Shown piece after piece: positions 1 to 10,184 of a stretch of DNA of 64,000 bases. Under the pieces are notes generated by a model. The model made no database searches and had not been told where the DNA came from. It saw nothing but the letters and a program-made list of their open reading frames with translations. The first letter of the stretch is position 1; each line of letters opens with the position of its first letter. This DNA is from Bacteroidota bacterium (GTDB taxonomy: Bacteria > Bacteroidota > Bacteroidia > Bacteroidales > UBA12481), in NCBI GenBank assembly GCA_018669475.1, contig JABHCC010000010.1:184385-248384 (forward strand). The letters run 5' to 3'. The position numbers and the translations under genes are program-made.

Positions 1-1876
1 CTCCCATAAGATCCCAACCTTCAGCTTCAAGTGCAGGTATTGTTGTGTCATTAAAGTCAGTATCAACACCTGGTTGAGTTAGGAAGATTGGCATATCAGC
101 ACGTAAACCAATGGTCAACTTAAAGTTATCTGAAGCCTGGTATTCATCTTGCAGATATAAACCTAACTGCAACATTTGGAAATCAGCTGCAGCAGCTGAT
201 CCGTCACCTGTTTTATCATCAACCAATGAGTATCCACGCTCATACTGTATAGGATCATTATCATAGAAACCCTGTATGTTAGAGAAGCGATATTCACCAA
301 AGTTTTTACGCATAAATAAGTTATAAACACCAGCAAATTCATTTGATGTTCCAACAGTAATAGTGTGCTTTCCTTTATAAAACGAAAGATTGTCAGTTAA
401 GGATATCGTGTTCTGGATAAGTCCGTTAGCAGTTGAATAAGGCTCTGATCCAAAGTAGATTGTTCCTGAACCATCATAGATTCTCACTGCAGGAAATTCT
501 GAACCCATCGGGTCACGGTCATCAGTTACATTGGTAGCAACAATAAGAAGGTCGTTACTCATGTTATCAAAATTCGATTTCAACTGAAGAGTTGTTGAAT
601 TTGTAACACTTGGGAAATAAACACCGTTGTTATAGTAATTAATTGAGCTACTTGATGAACGGCGAGGTGATAATGATTCATGCTTAGTATAACTGTGGCG
701 AAGCATCAGTTTGTGTACATCACTGATATTCCAGTCTAAACGAGCAAGAACTTTATCTGACTTAAGTTCTCTAGTGTTAGCATCAAAAGAACCGGGATCA
801 TAGTCATAATTATTTCTCAGGTAATCACCAAGAGCATCAAGATCTGCAGTAGAGGCATTTCCATTGTAATTTCCGATATCAAATGGCTGAGGTGTACCAT
901 CACGTTGTACCTCTCCATTAATGAAGAAATGCAATTTGTTTTTAATAATCGGACCACCCAGGCGGAAACCAGTTGTCATAGCTGTAAAGCTATCCAGCTT
1001 CTCACGCTCGGCATCAATTTCTTCAGCAGTCATCTCATCAGCACCACTTATAGCATTTAGTGGTGTTTTTCCTGATAGGTTTTCATTGCGATAATATCCG
1101 TACACGGATCCGCTGAATTTATTTGCTCCACGACGTGTAACGGCGTTGATTCCTGCACCAGCAAAACCACTGTAACGTACATCATAAGGAGCCAGTGTAA
1201 TCTGGAACTGCTCAATAGCATCAAGTGAAATTGGTGTACCACCAGTTTGGCCGCCATTAACACCCGAAGCTGCCAAACCAAATGCATCATTTTGGATACC
1301 ACCATCAATTGTAAGACTATTATAGCGATTGTTTACGCCAGCAATAGAAATGGCATGGTTATCATCAACAGTAGCCTGTGGAGTAAGGCGGGTAAAATCA
1401 GTCAGGTCGCGTCCTACCGTTGGCATTGCATCAATAAGATCAAGACTTACAACGGTTTCAGAACCAGTTCTGTTACCATCAAAAACGTCAACTACTCCGC
1501 GCCGGCCAATAACAGCCACTTCACCAAGTTTAACCTCAGTATCTTGCAATCCGACGTTCATTCTGAATGTTTGTCCCAGTGTAAGGTAAATACCTTCTTT
1601 GGTCCAAGATTCATAACCAACATATGTTACTTTTAAAGTGTACGGTCCACCAACATCCATGTTGGGTAAACGGTATAATCCCTCTCCATTGGAGATTCCA
1701 CCAAATTGTGCTCCGGTAGGAACATGAATAGCGACAACGGTTGCACCGATGAGCACATTTCCATCCGGGCCGACAACTTTGCCGTTCATACCGGACGTTG
1801 TAACCTGAGCAAGGCTTGTTCCGGCAAGAAACAATCCCAGGGTCATCATCATTAAGACTTGGATCAATTTTCTCAT
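1..1876 (-). CDS. Oar-like TonB-dependent outer membrane receptor (5' part only)
   Basis: The first ~625 codons of a large outer-membrane receptor; the 3' end lies off the left edge. The start is the ATG at 1876, followed by a signal peptide (MRKLIQVLMMMTLGLFLAG, then SLAQ). Residues ~30-115 look like a carboxypeptidase-regulatory-like beta domain (GKVVGPDGNVLIGATV, GGPYTLKVTYVGYE). A plug follows, with GRDLTDFTRLTP and the NNRYNSLTIDGG segment that is common in Oar-type TonB receptors. The barrel begins after the plug. The family is energised by TonB for import, or, for Oar in Myxococcus, implicated in surface and development functions. The substrate cannot be told from sequence. No SusD-like gene follows on the visible side, so this is not an obvious polysaccharide-utilisation pair. 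Confidence 0.85.
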   Translation of the reverse strand, partial: MRKLIQVLMMMTLGLFLAGTSLAQVTTSGMNGKVVGPDGNVLIGATVVAIHVPTGAQFGGISNGEGLYRLPNMDVGGPYTLKVTYVGYESWTKEGIYLTLGQTFRMNVGLQDTEVKLGEVAVIGRRGVVDVFDGNRTGSETVVSLDLIDAMPTVGRDLTDFTRLTPQATVDDNHAISIAGVNNRYNSLTIDGGIQNDAFGLAASGVNGGQTGGTPISLDAIEQFQITLAPYDVRYSGFAGAGINAVTRRGANKFSGSVYGYYRNENLSGKTPLNAISGADEMTAEEIDAEREKLDSFTAMTTGFRLGGPIIKNKLHFFINGEVQRDGTPQPFDIGNYNGNASTADLDALGDYLRNNYDYDPGSFDANTRELKSDKVLARLDWNISDVHKLMLRHSYTKHESLSPRRSSSSSINYYNNGVYFPSVTNSTTLQLKSNFDNMSNDLLIVATNVTDDRDPMGSEFPAVRIYDGSGTIYFGSEPYSTANGLIQNTISLTDNLSFYKGKHTITVGTSNEFAGVYNLFMRKNFGEYRFSNIQGFYDNDPIQYERGYSLVDDKTGDGSAAAADFQMLQLGLYLQDEYQASDNFKLTIGLRADMPIFLTQPGVDTDFNDTTIPALEAEGWDLMG

Positions 1877-2257
1877 AAAAAACAGTTTTGGTAAAACAAA
1901 ATATATTAATAATTAACTAGCAATTTTCACTATTGGGTAACATGCAAGATAAGTATTCAGAATCTCTGAGATGTTTGTACACCTACCAACTTTTGCACAT
2001 GTTCTAAACAAACTATTAACCGGTTTTAAACATTTTGAGGCTGCAAATATGGTCATTCCACATATGAAAAAAAAAAAATGTTAAAAAACCTGTTAACATC
2101 CTGTTAAGAGTCATTATTAATACGCATATAATACTTGCTACTTTTACATGACAATGAGTAACTACATCTGACAATCGCTCAACAGGTTTAAGATTTATCT
2201 TCATTCACCGTTGAACAGTTTTTAGAATATTTAGCTTTATATTAATAAGTTTGCAAA
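1877..2257. other. Divergent intergenic region, 381 bp
   Basis: AT-rich spacer between the leftward receptor and the rightward lipoprotein gene. It must hold both promoters. Visible features are a run of about a dozen A residues near 2066-2078, a direct repeat CCTGTTAA at 2089-2096 and 2100-2107 (11 bp period, one helical turn), and a TAAGTTTG box at 2246-2253. No RNA gene or small ORF is convincing here. Confidence 0.5.
2246..2253 (+). promoter_or_regulatory. Possible -7 element (TAAGTTTG) before the small lipoprotein
   Basis: Matches the Bacteroidota -7 consensus TAnnTTTG. No TTG lies at the expected -33 spacing. The box ends only 4 bases before the ATG at 2258, so if it is used the mRNA would be leaderless or nearly so. 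Weak evidence. Confidence 0.25.
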
Positions 2258-2650
2258 ATGAAAAAATTCATCCCTCTGCTATTACTTGGTATTGCCTTTC
2301 TGACAGGATGTGCCAGCGGTCCTGGTGAAGGAGGAACCGGAACCATTACCGGCAAGGTATATGCGTATGATTATAATGCCGAAATGACCCTTCTGCGTGC
2401 CCAATATTATGCACCTGATGAAGATGTATACATCATTTACGGGAGCGATAGTATATACAGCGATCGAACCAGAACAAGTTTTGATGGCAGTTATCGCTTC
2501 AAATATTTACGTCCGGGCACTTATACTATTTTCGCCTACTCAAAAAATTTATCTACTAAATTGCCACCAGATATTCCAGTGACAAAAACACTTACTATTC
2601 TGGCTGAAAATCAGGTTGTATTTGTTGAAGATATTGAAATCACAAAATAG
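2258..2650 (+). CDS. Small lipoprotein with a beta-sandwich (carboxypeptidase-regulatory-like) fold
   Basis: A 130-residue protein starting with a lipoprotein signal (MKKFIPLLLLGIAFLTGC, lipobox LTGC). The mature part carries the pattern GxITGKVYAYDYN...SFDGSYRFKYLRPGTYTIFAYS, typical of Ig-like carboxypeptidase-regulatory or SdrD-B-like domains in Bacteroidota surface proteins. It is followed 8 bp later by another small secreted protein and then the polyphosphate polymerase module, so it may be co-transcribed with them. Specific function unknown. Confidence 0.7.
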   Translation: MKKFIPLLLLGIAFLTGCASGPGEGGTGTITGKVYAYDYNAEMTLLRAQYYAPDEDVYIIYGSDSIYSDRTRTSFDGSYRFKYLRPGTYTIFAYSKNLSTKLPPDIPVTKTLTILAENQVVFVEDIEITK

Positions 2651-2658
2651 AAATAGCC

Positions 2659-3075
2659 ATGTATAAAAATATTCTTTTAGCTATTTTCATACTGTCAGCG
2701 AGCAGTAGCTTTGCACAATTGAGCAAGAAAGAAGTCATCGAACATAAAGTCAAATCAGTAGCAGAATGGGAGACTGACCTAAGATCCCGTAAAAGCAAAC
2801 CTATTCAGGAGTCTTACACTAAATACGACGCAAAAGGGCGTGTTTTGGAACTGATAGAACGTGACAACGAGGGCCTTATTAAACTGCATGAATCCTATGA
2901 ATATGATGCTAATGGTAACAAAACTTTAGAGATTCAATATCAGCCTGATGGTTCAATAAAAAAGAAACATGTGTACAAATATGTCAATGGCTTGAGAACA
3001 GAAAGGTTAAGTTACGACAAGAGGGGAAATCTCATTACAGAGAAGAAGTATATTTATGAGTTTCAGGAAAATTAA
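2659..3075 (+). CDS. Secreted small protein with YD-like beta repeats
   Basis: A 138-residue protein with a Sec signal (MYKNILLAIFILSASSSFAQ). The mature part has four or so repeats of the form Y-x-Y/D-x-x-G-x-x (YTKYDAKGRVLE, YEYDANGNKTLE, YQPDGSIKKK, YDKRGNLITEKKY). These resemble single YD/RHS or MORN-like units of small Bacteroidota secreted proteins. It is too short for an RHS shell, and no toxin domain is present. Only 9 bases separate it from the VTC gene. Its function is not recognised. Confidence 0.6.
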   Translation: MYKNILLAIFILSASSSFAQLSKKEVIEHKVKSVAEWETDLRSRKSKPIQESYTKYDAKGRVLELIERDNEGLIKLHESYEYDANGNKTLEIQYQPDGSIKKKHVYKYVNGLRTERLSYDKRGNLITEKKYIYEFQEN

Positions 3076-3084
3076 CCCATCGTT

Positions 3085-3870
3085 TTGAAGCAATACAAAG
3101 ATATCGTTCCACTCTTCACGCCAATTTCACTTGATGAAATGGACAATGTGAAATTGATGAATCGTATTGACACAAAGTATCTGCTAAATATCAAGCAATT
3201 ACCCAATATTCTGAAAATTGCACAAAAAGATTATCGTATTGTCGAAATCAAAGGTGCGAGAATCATGGGATATGAAAGTTTATACTTTGACACACCGGAT
3301 CATGAGATGTACATCAAGCATCATAATCGAAAATTAAACCGATATAAGGTTCGTATTCGTCAGTACCTGGATTCTCACGAGTTTTTCCTTGAAATAAAGT
3401 TTAAAAATAACAAAGGACGAACAAAGAAAAAAAGAATCACTGTTGATGGTATTCATGCTTTGAATCAGGCTGAATCAAAAGACTTACTGACTCGATATTC
3501 ACCATACTCATTCGACCAGATTGCCCCAGTATTGTTCACAGCATTCGAGCGTATTACATTGGTAAATCAACAACTTCGTGAAAGAATCACTATTGATCTA
3601 AACCTTGATCTTCATAACGAAAGTAAAAAGGTGCAAATTCCATACCTTGCTATTGTAGAAGTTAAGCGGGAATCTTCATCCTCAATAGAGGGTTTTGGTC
3701 GAATCCTGAGAGATGAGCGGGTATTTCCAAAGCGAATCAGTAAATACTGCACCGGAACAAATCTCATCTATCCTGAACTCAAACACAATAGATTTAAGCC
3801 AAAAATTCAGTATTTAAAAAACCTTGATAAAACAAAACAATATGATCAGCTCTATTCTGCAATTATTTGA
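3085..3870 (+). CDS. VTC-domain polyphosphate polymerase
   Basis: A 261-residue protein spanning a VTC domain, the fold that makes inorganic polyphosphate from ATP in yeast Vtc4 and is widespread in bacteria. Recognisable parts are RIDTKYLL (residues 27-34), YFDTPDHEMY, KVRIRQY, LEIKFKNNKGRTKKKR and the late VEVKRE segment. These supply the basic tunnel residues and the metal-binding glutamate of the family. The best start is the TTG at 3085, since no in-frame ATG precedes the conserved N-terminus. The end overlaps the next gene, a DUF4956 membrane protein, the usual bacterial partner. Polymerase activity is inferred from the family. Confidence 0.85.
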   Translation: MKQYKDIVPLFTPISLDEMDNVKLMNRIDTKYLLNIKQLPNILKIAQKDYRIVEIKGARIMGYESLYFDTPDHEMYIKHHNRKLNRYKVRIRQYLDSHEFFLEIKFKNNKGRTKKKRITVDGIHALNQAESKDLLTRYSPYSFDQIAPVLFTAFERITLVNQQLRERITIDLNLDLHNESKKVQIPYLAIVEVKRESSSSIEGFGRILRDERVFPKRISKYCTGTNLIYPELKHNRFKPKIQYLKNLDKTKQYDQLYSAII

Positions 3871-4531
3871 TCTGTCTTTCATCCTGAGTTTGCTACAGCA
3901 AAGCCAGGATGCTCCGATAGAAGCCATTAAACTTTTTGGTATTAAGCTTATGAATCCCCATGATTTCTGGGAACTTGTGCTGCGCTTCTCTTTCAATATG
4001 CTTGTTACTTTCATCCTCATCCGTGGAATTTATTATAGAAGTAATAAGAGAAAAGATTATTTCTTCATTTATTTCCTCATGAACACAATCGTCTTCCTGA
4101 TCTGTTTCATGCTGGAAAATGTCACACTTGAACTGGGATTTGCCCTCGGACTTTTCGCCCTTTTTGGTATTATTCGCTACAGAACCGATCCAATTCCCAT
4201 CAAGGAAATGACGTATCTGTTTGTTGTTGTAGGTGTTGCAATAATAAACGCACTGTCAAACAGGAAAATAAGTTATGCCGAAATGATGTTTACCAATTTG
4301 GCCATCTTAGGCATCACCTATTACCTCGAAAAGATTTGGATGATGAAGCAGCTGAGTATCATTCGAATTAACTATGAAAAGATTGAATTGGTTCATCCAT
4401 CAAAACAAGCTGAATTAATTGCAGATCTGAAAGAACGGACCGGGCTGGATGTTCGATCTGTTAATGTTGCCAGAATGAGCTTCCTCAGAGATAGTGCACG
4501 CTTGATGGTTTCATATAAACCTAAAACCTAA
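3842..4531 (+). CDS. DUF4956 integral membrane protein
   Basis: About 229 residues from the ATG at 3842; a TTG at 3824 would add six residues. Several hydrophobic helices lie at roughly residues 40-60, 70-90, 95-115 and 120-155. They are followed by a soluble C-terminal domain of ~75 residues (LVHPSKQAELIADLKERTG...). The segment GLFALFGIIRYRTDPIPIKEMTYLF is the hallmark of DUF4956. The gene overlaps the end of the VTC gene by 29 bases. By analogy with the yeast VTC complex, where membrane subunits pass polyphosphate across the membrane, this protein may anchor the polymerase or form its exit path. That role is inference. Confidence 0.8.
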   Translation: MISSILQLFDLSFILSLLQQSQDAPIEAIKLFGIKLMNPHDFWELVLRFSFNMLVTFILIRGIYYRSNKRKDYFFIYFLMNTIVFLICFMLENVTLELGFALGLFALFGIIRYRTDPIPIKEMTYLFVVVGVAIINALSNRKISYAEMMFTNLAILGITYYLEKIWMMKQLSIIRINYEKIELVHPSKQAELIADLKERTGLDVRSVNVARMSFLRDSARLMVSYKPKT

Positions 4532-4568
4532 GCCTGTATTTGGGATTATCTCATTTATGAGCAGACCT

Positions 4569-5252
4569 ATGAAGCTCCAGCAATTTGCACTAAGCTTAAT
4601 AATTTTAACGTTTGTGTGTTCCTTTAAAGGGCATGGGCAGGATGAGGATCTTAAATTATGGACCAGAGTTTCTGTTAAATATGATTTGACAACAAAGACC
4701 CGTCTGGCAGTGGAGGAGGAATTCCGCTTCTATAATAATGCCTCCAGTCTGGAACAAAACCATACTGAGATCGGAATTAGTCACGAACTTTCTGATAATT
4801 GGGAAGGAGGATTATTCTATCGCTTTATTTATGAGACTGATCCTCAGGATTATTACTCTTTAGGGCACAGAGGGTGGTTCCAATTAGCATACAAATGGCA
4901 ATGGGGCAATATTAAAGGATCAATCAGAGAGAGATTACAGGGTACTTTTCAGGATTACATGAGTAGTGAAAATGGGAAAATCCCGGAAAACTACCTCCGT
5001 AGCAAAATAAGCCTGACTTATGAACCGATAAAGGGGAATATTGAACCTTATATCGGTGGTGAATTCTGGTATACACTTGGCACAGGAGATCCGGCAATTA
5101 TTGATAAAATGAGGATTGGCGGAGGAATAGAATATCGCCGGAATAAAAATGTCAGATTGGATTTTTTCTATAACTATCAAAAGGATTTGCAGGTTGCCAG
5201 GCCAGATACCGGACATATTTTTGGAATAGCCTATGCTTATATTATTCGCTAA
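4569..5252 (+). CDS. DUF2490 outer-membrane beta-barrel protein
   Basis: The ATG at 4569 is chosen over 4557 because it places a signal peptide at the N-terminus (MKLQQFALSLIILTFVCSFKGHGQ). The mature part is a run of alternating aromatic strands (WTRVSVKYDLTTKTRLAVEEEFRFYN, GGLFYRFIYE, FFYNYQKDL) ending in YAYIIR, as in DUF2490 proteins. It is the last gene of the VTC/DUF4956 group and its stop overlaps tail-to-tail by 4 bases with the U32 gene. An outer-membrane partner beside a polyphosphate polymerase suggests envelope-directed polyphosphate, but this is not shown. Confidence 0.75.
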   Translation: MKLQQFALSLIILTFVCSFKGHGQDEDLKLWTRVSVKYDLTTKTRLAVEEEFRFYNNASSLEQNHTEIGISHELSDNWEGGLFYRFIYETDPQDYYSLGHRGWFQLAYKWQWGNIKGSIRERLQGTFQDYMSSENGKIPENYLRSKISLTYEPIKGNIEPYIGGEFWYTLGTGDPAIIDKMRIGGGIEYRRNKNVRLDFFYNYQKDLQVARPDTGHIFGIAYAYIIR

Positions 5253-6499
5253 TCAGGCTCAATCCATTTAAATAGCTTATCTGAACGACGAACTTTCTGT
5301 TCAGTTTTAATTGAAAAACGAGTGCCCTTCTGAACAGATTGTACAATTTGATCATCAACACGCATTTCTTCAATACTCAATTGAATTACTCCAGTGCTTG
5401 GTCCTGTGATCAGTATCTCATCACCAACAGAAAGTTCATGAGTCTCGATGAGAAATTCAGCCACTCCCAGGCGATCAAAATAATTCATTCCTTTACCCAG
5501 ATACAGCTTTCTTCGTGTAGCTTTTGATCCATACACCTCACTCCACTCACCCAGCCTTCTTCCCAGATAATAACCATCCCAAAATCCCCGGTTGAAAACG
5601 GTAGCAAGCTTTTCGGTCCAGTCATCAATCTTGTCCCTGTTATAACTTCCATCCATTACTGCATGAACTGCTTCTCTATAACAAGAAACAGTTGTTTTTA
5701 CATACTCAGGAGGCCTTGCTCTTCCCTCAATTTTTAAAACCTCAACACCAGCAGCCAGTAATTTATCTGTAAAACCAATAGTACACAGGTCTTTCGGTGA
5801 CATAATGTATTCATTATCAATCAAGAGCTCATCTCCTGAATCCTTGTCTGTCACTATGTATGACCGACGGCATCCCTGAAGACAGGCTCCCCTGTTCGCA
5901 CTTGAATTATACTGATGCAGACTCATGTAACACTTACCTGATGTTGCCATACATAAGGCTCCATGCACGAACATTTCTATACGCATCAAATCACCTGATG
6001 GCCCTCTGAGCTGATCCACTCCGATCTGCCTGGCTATTTCAGACACCTGCTCCAGATTGAGTTCTCTCGCCAATACAACAACATCAGCATAGGATGAATA
6101 AAACTTAAGTGACTGGTAATTACTGATATTAATCTGGGTTGAGAGGTGGATCTCCATGCCCGCCGAACGTCCGTATTCAATAACTGACTGGTCAGAGGCG
6201 ATCAATGCTGAAACCTGATGTTCCTTTGCGGCATCAACCAGTGTTTTCATCAATAAAAGATCCTGATCATACATCACTGTATTGAGAGTCAGGTAAGTCT
6301 TTATTTTGTTTTCTTTACAAATTCGTGTAATCTCTGTCAGATCGTCAAGAGTGAAATTCAGACTTGATTTTGATCTCATGTTTAAGCTTCCCAGCCCAAA
6401 ATACACTGAGTCAGCACCTGCCTGAACGGCTGCCTGTAAAGATTCAAATGAGCCCACCGGGGCCATAATCTCTATGGGTCTTAAAAAGTTTCCTTTCAT
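5249..6499 (-). CDS. U32-family (TrhP/RlhA-like) RNA hydroxylation protein
   Basis: A 416-residue protein of the family once called peptidase U32. It opens with IEIMAPVGSFESLQAAVQAGADSVYFG and carries the cysteine set ALCMATSGKCYMS and NRGACLQGCRRSY, which binds an iron-sulfur cluster in studied members. Those members (TrhP, RlhA, UbiU) hydroxylate tRNA, 23S rRNA or ubiquinone precursors using prephenate-derived or similar oxygen sources. Length and single-protein organisation fit TrhP, which makes 5-hydroxyuridine at the tRNA wobble base, better than UbiU/V. The annotated label 'collagenase-like protease' is probably misleading. The gene abuts the start of the GT9-like gene's stop codon (6500). 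Confidence 0.8.
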   Translation of the reverse strand: MKGNFLRPIEIMAPVGSFESLQAAVQAGADSVYFGLGSLNMRSKSSLNFTLDDLTEITRICKENKIKTYLTLNTVMYDQDLLLMKTLVDAAKEHQVSALIASDQSVIEYGRSAGMEIHLSTQINISNYQSLKFYSSYADVVVLARELNLEQVSEIARQIGVDQLRGPSGDLMRIEMFVHGALCMATSGKCYMSLHQYNSSANRGACLQGCRRSYIVTDKDSGDELLIDNEYIMSPKDLCTIGFTDKLLAAGVEVLKIEGRARPPEYVKTTVSCYREAVHAVMDGSYNRDKIDDWTEKLATVFNRGFWDGYYLGRRLGEWSEVYGSKATRRKLYLGKGMNYFDRLGVAEFLIETHELSVGDEILITGPSTGVIQLSIEEMRVDDQIVQSVQKGTRFSIKTEQKVRRSDKLFKWIEPD

Positions 6500-7360
6500 C
6501 TACTCCTCCTTGAGCATCTTGCGCAAATTTACTACCCAATAATTAGAATTGAGCTGCTCTTCTGATAAAGACAGAAGATCAGTTCCTGTTGTTCCAGTAA
6601 TGAAAGTCCATAGCTTCAGATTATGACCCGAACCCCAAAATCCTTTCGCAGCAGATCTCACAATTCTACTCTCCTGTTCGCTTAAATCACCACAAGTATT
6701 AAACACACTGCATCCTACTGTTTGACTGATTTCATTTCCTATTGCCTTCTGATCACTATTCCCAATTAGCACTGTCGGATATTCTAGGATTCCCAGCCAC
6801 TCCTTCATCTTGTTCAAATGGCTCTCCAGCCACACATCCAGGTTTTCAAGATCAATTAGGAAATAAGCCTTCAGGAAGTTTTCGGGCAGAATTTGTTGTC
6901 GAATATCATCAAATTTTGGATTAGACCAGGATATCTTGCCTGGATCGTCCTGCAAATCAAAAACACTTAGCAGCTCAATTGTTTTCCTGTTGAACTCCCT
7001 GAATCCGGCAGGGTAGGCTGATGAATTTCTGTATGATTTAATTTGCCCGGCTGAAAACTTGAAATCCAATACACGTAATCTGCTGCGGAACAGCCAAAAT
7101 CTTGGCTCCCCGCTAAGATCCAATAGATAATCTGCATGTAGATCTTTTATCTCTTGTTTATTCTCTCCCGGTGTTCGATTAAAACTGATGAGTTCATCAA
7201 AACTATTATTATCCTGAATAATCCACCTAAGATCGTTTTGAATAAGGGCTCCGATCCACACCTTATCAAATGAATTTTGAAGCCTTTTAACCACTGCTGC
7301 CAGGGAATAAAATACTTCTTCGCTCCTTAAAGAAAATAAAATGAGGAATCTGACTCCCAC
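6500..7360 (-). CDS. GT9-like (heptosyltransferase-fold) protein, divergent
   Basis: 286 residues from a GTG start. The N-terminal FLILFSLRSEEVFYSLAAVVKRLQ and the C-terminal CGDLSEQESRIVRSAAKGFWGSGHNLKLW recall the two Rossmann halves of GT9 heptosyltransferases. The usual catalytic NDTGPMHLA motif is replaced by GSGHNLKLW, and the protein is ~60 residues shorter than typical WaaC/WaaF. It sits between atpC and the U32 gene, 11 bases after atpC's upstream neighbour spacing would predict for one operon. It may be a lipopolysaccharide core enzyme or a family member that has lost catalysis. Confidence 0.5.
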   Translation of the reverse strand: MGVRFLILFSLRSEEVFYSLAAVVKRLQNSFDKVWIGALIQNDLRWIIQDNNSFDELISFNRTPGENKQEIKDLHADYLLDLSGEPRFWLFRSRLRVLDFKFSAGQIKSYRNSSAYPAGFREFNRKTIELLSVFDLQDDPGKISWSNPKFDDIRQQILPENFLKAYFLIDLENLDVWLESHLNKMKEWLGILEYPTVLIGNSDQKAIGNEISQTVGCSVFNTCGDLSEQESRIVRSAAKGFWGSGHNLKLWTFITGTTGTDLLSLSEEQLNSNYWVVNLRKMLKEE

Positions 7361-7371
7361 GGTAAAATGTA

Positions 7372-7611
7372 TTAGCTGTCTACCAAAACAATCACATTAT
7401 TATCAACACATTCTACCACTCCCCTGTTTACACTAAAGAAATGTTCTTTCTTTTGGAGGTCTATCACCTTTATTTGCCCTTTCTCAAGGGTTGAAATAAT
7501 CGGGGCATGATTTTTTAGGATTTCAAATGAACCTTTACTACCGGGCAGACTAATTAGTTCTGCTTCTCCGGCAAAGATTTTTTTATCTGGGGTAACGATT
7601 TCTAGATACAC
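7372..7611 (-). CDS. atpC: ATP synthase F1 epsilon subunit (short form)
   Basis: 79 residues: the beta-sandwich domain only (MYLEIVTPDKKIFAGEAELISLPGSKGSFEILKNHAPIISTLEKG). The C-terminal helical hairpin that inhibits rotation in E. coli is absent, which is normal for many Bacteroidota. It follows atpD with a 33-base gap, and the pair is separated from the rest of the ATP synthase genes by about 9 kb. Confidence 0.95.
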   Translation of the reverse strand: MYLEIVTPDKKIFAGEAELISLPGSKGSFEILKNHAPIISTLEKGQIKVIDLQKKEHFFSVNRGVVECVDNNVIVLVDS

Positions 7612-7644
7612 GGTATTTCTTTTATTTAATCTTACCTGAATCTG

Positions 7645-9192
<1,548 letters not shown>

Positions 9193-9203
9193 GAATTTTT
9201 TTT

Positions 9204-10184
9204 TTAGCTCACACGGTTGATGAGTGAGTTGGTAAACTGTGTTAGCTCCTCTTTCAGATTGTCTTCAATATCTAATTCACCCAAACTCGCCAGAGCAAGC
9301 TTAGAATAACTGTGCACCAGCCCTCGAATATATTTATCAATCTCAAGTTTAATAAAGATCCCTATCACTTCCTTAATTTTTTTTGCCGGATTTCCCTTTT
9401 TGCTCGAAAACCACTTATTAAGTTTTTTAAGCTCGCCTTCATCAGCAAGCTGTTTAGCTTTAATTAGTAAAAGGGTTTTCTTGTTTGCCAGAATATCTCC
9501 TCCAATCTTTTTCCCGAAAACCTTCGGATCCCCAAATGAATCCAGATAGTCATCCTGCAATTGAAAAGCCATGCCCATATCGTATCCGAATGAATACAAC
9601 TTCTCAGCATCCTGATCGCTTGCTCCCCCAATGAGAGCTCCAATTTTCAAACTACCAGCAAGCAAAACAGCAGTTTTCAGGCTGATCATCTTCAGATATT
9701 CATCTTCGCCTACCTCATCTACCATTTCAAAGTTAAGGTCATATTGCTGCCCTTCACATACCTCCAGCGCAGTTTTATTAAACACCGATAAAACCTTTGG
9801 CAATACCTCTTTTGTTGTGGAGGATATATATACATTTGACTGTATAGCAAGTGCATCACCCGACAGTATTGCACGATTAACATCCCACTTAATATGTACA
9901 GTTGGTTGGTTTCTCCTGAGAAATGCCTTGTCCATAATATCATCATGAAGTAAGGTGAAATTATGGAACATTTCTATGCCAAGAGCAGGCTTAAGAGCTA
10001 ACTCAATATTCTCATTAAATAATTGGCAACCCATAAGCACCAGAATGGGTCGTAAACGCTTTCCTCCATTCTCTAATGTGTACCAGATGGGTTCGTACAG
10101 TTCCCTGGGCTCCAAAGTTTTTTTCTGATCGACAATTTCTTTCTCGATCAATTCATGCAGTTGGGATAAGGTCAATATCTTCAT
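9204..10184 (-). CDS. Trans-polyprenyl diphosphate synthase
   Basis: 326 residues with both aspartate-rich motifs of the family: LLHDDIMDKAFLRR (first, DDIMD) and LQDDYLDSFGD (second, DDYLD). GGKRLRP sits near residue 45. These bind the allylic and isopentenyl diphosphates through magnesium. Chain length (geranylgeranyl, heptaprenyl or octaprenyl for menaquinone) cannot be read with certainty. Its start overlaps the MMPL gene's stop by 4 bases (ATGA), which indicates translational coupling. Confidence 0.9.
   Translation of the reverse strand: MKILTLSQLHELIEKEIVDQKKTLEPRELYEPIWYTLENGGKRLRPILVLMGCQLFNENIELALKPALGIEMFHNFTLLHDDIMDKAFLRRNQPTVHIKWDVNRAILSGDALAIQSNVYISSTTKEVLPKVLSVFNKTALEVCEGQQYDLNFEMVDEVGEDEYLKMISLKTAVLLAGSLKIGALIGGASDQDAEKLYSFGYDMGMAFQLQDDYLDSFGDPKVFGKKIGGDILANKKTLLLIKAKQLADEGELKKLNKWFSSKKGNPAKKIKEVIGIFIKLEIDKYIRGLVHSYSKLALASLGELDIEDNLKEELTQFTNSLINRVS

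Noticed and set aside
1247..1636. 129-residue ORF opposite the receptor gene
   Set aside because: Antisense shadow of a clear TonB-receptor reading frame; no signal, no family pattern.
5249..6499. Collagenase-like protease
   Set aside because: The U32 family cysteine set binds an iron-sulfur cluster and studied members modify RNA or quinones; peptidase activity is not supported.
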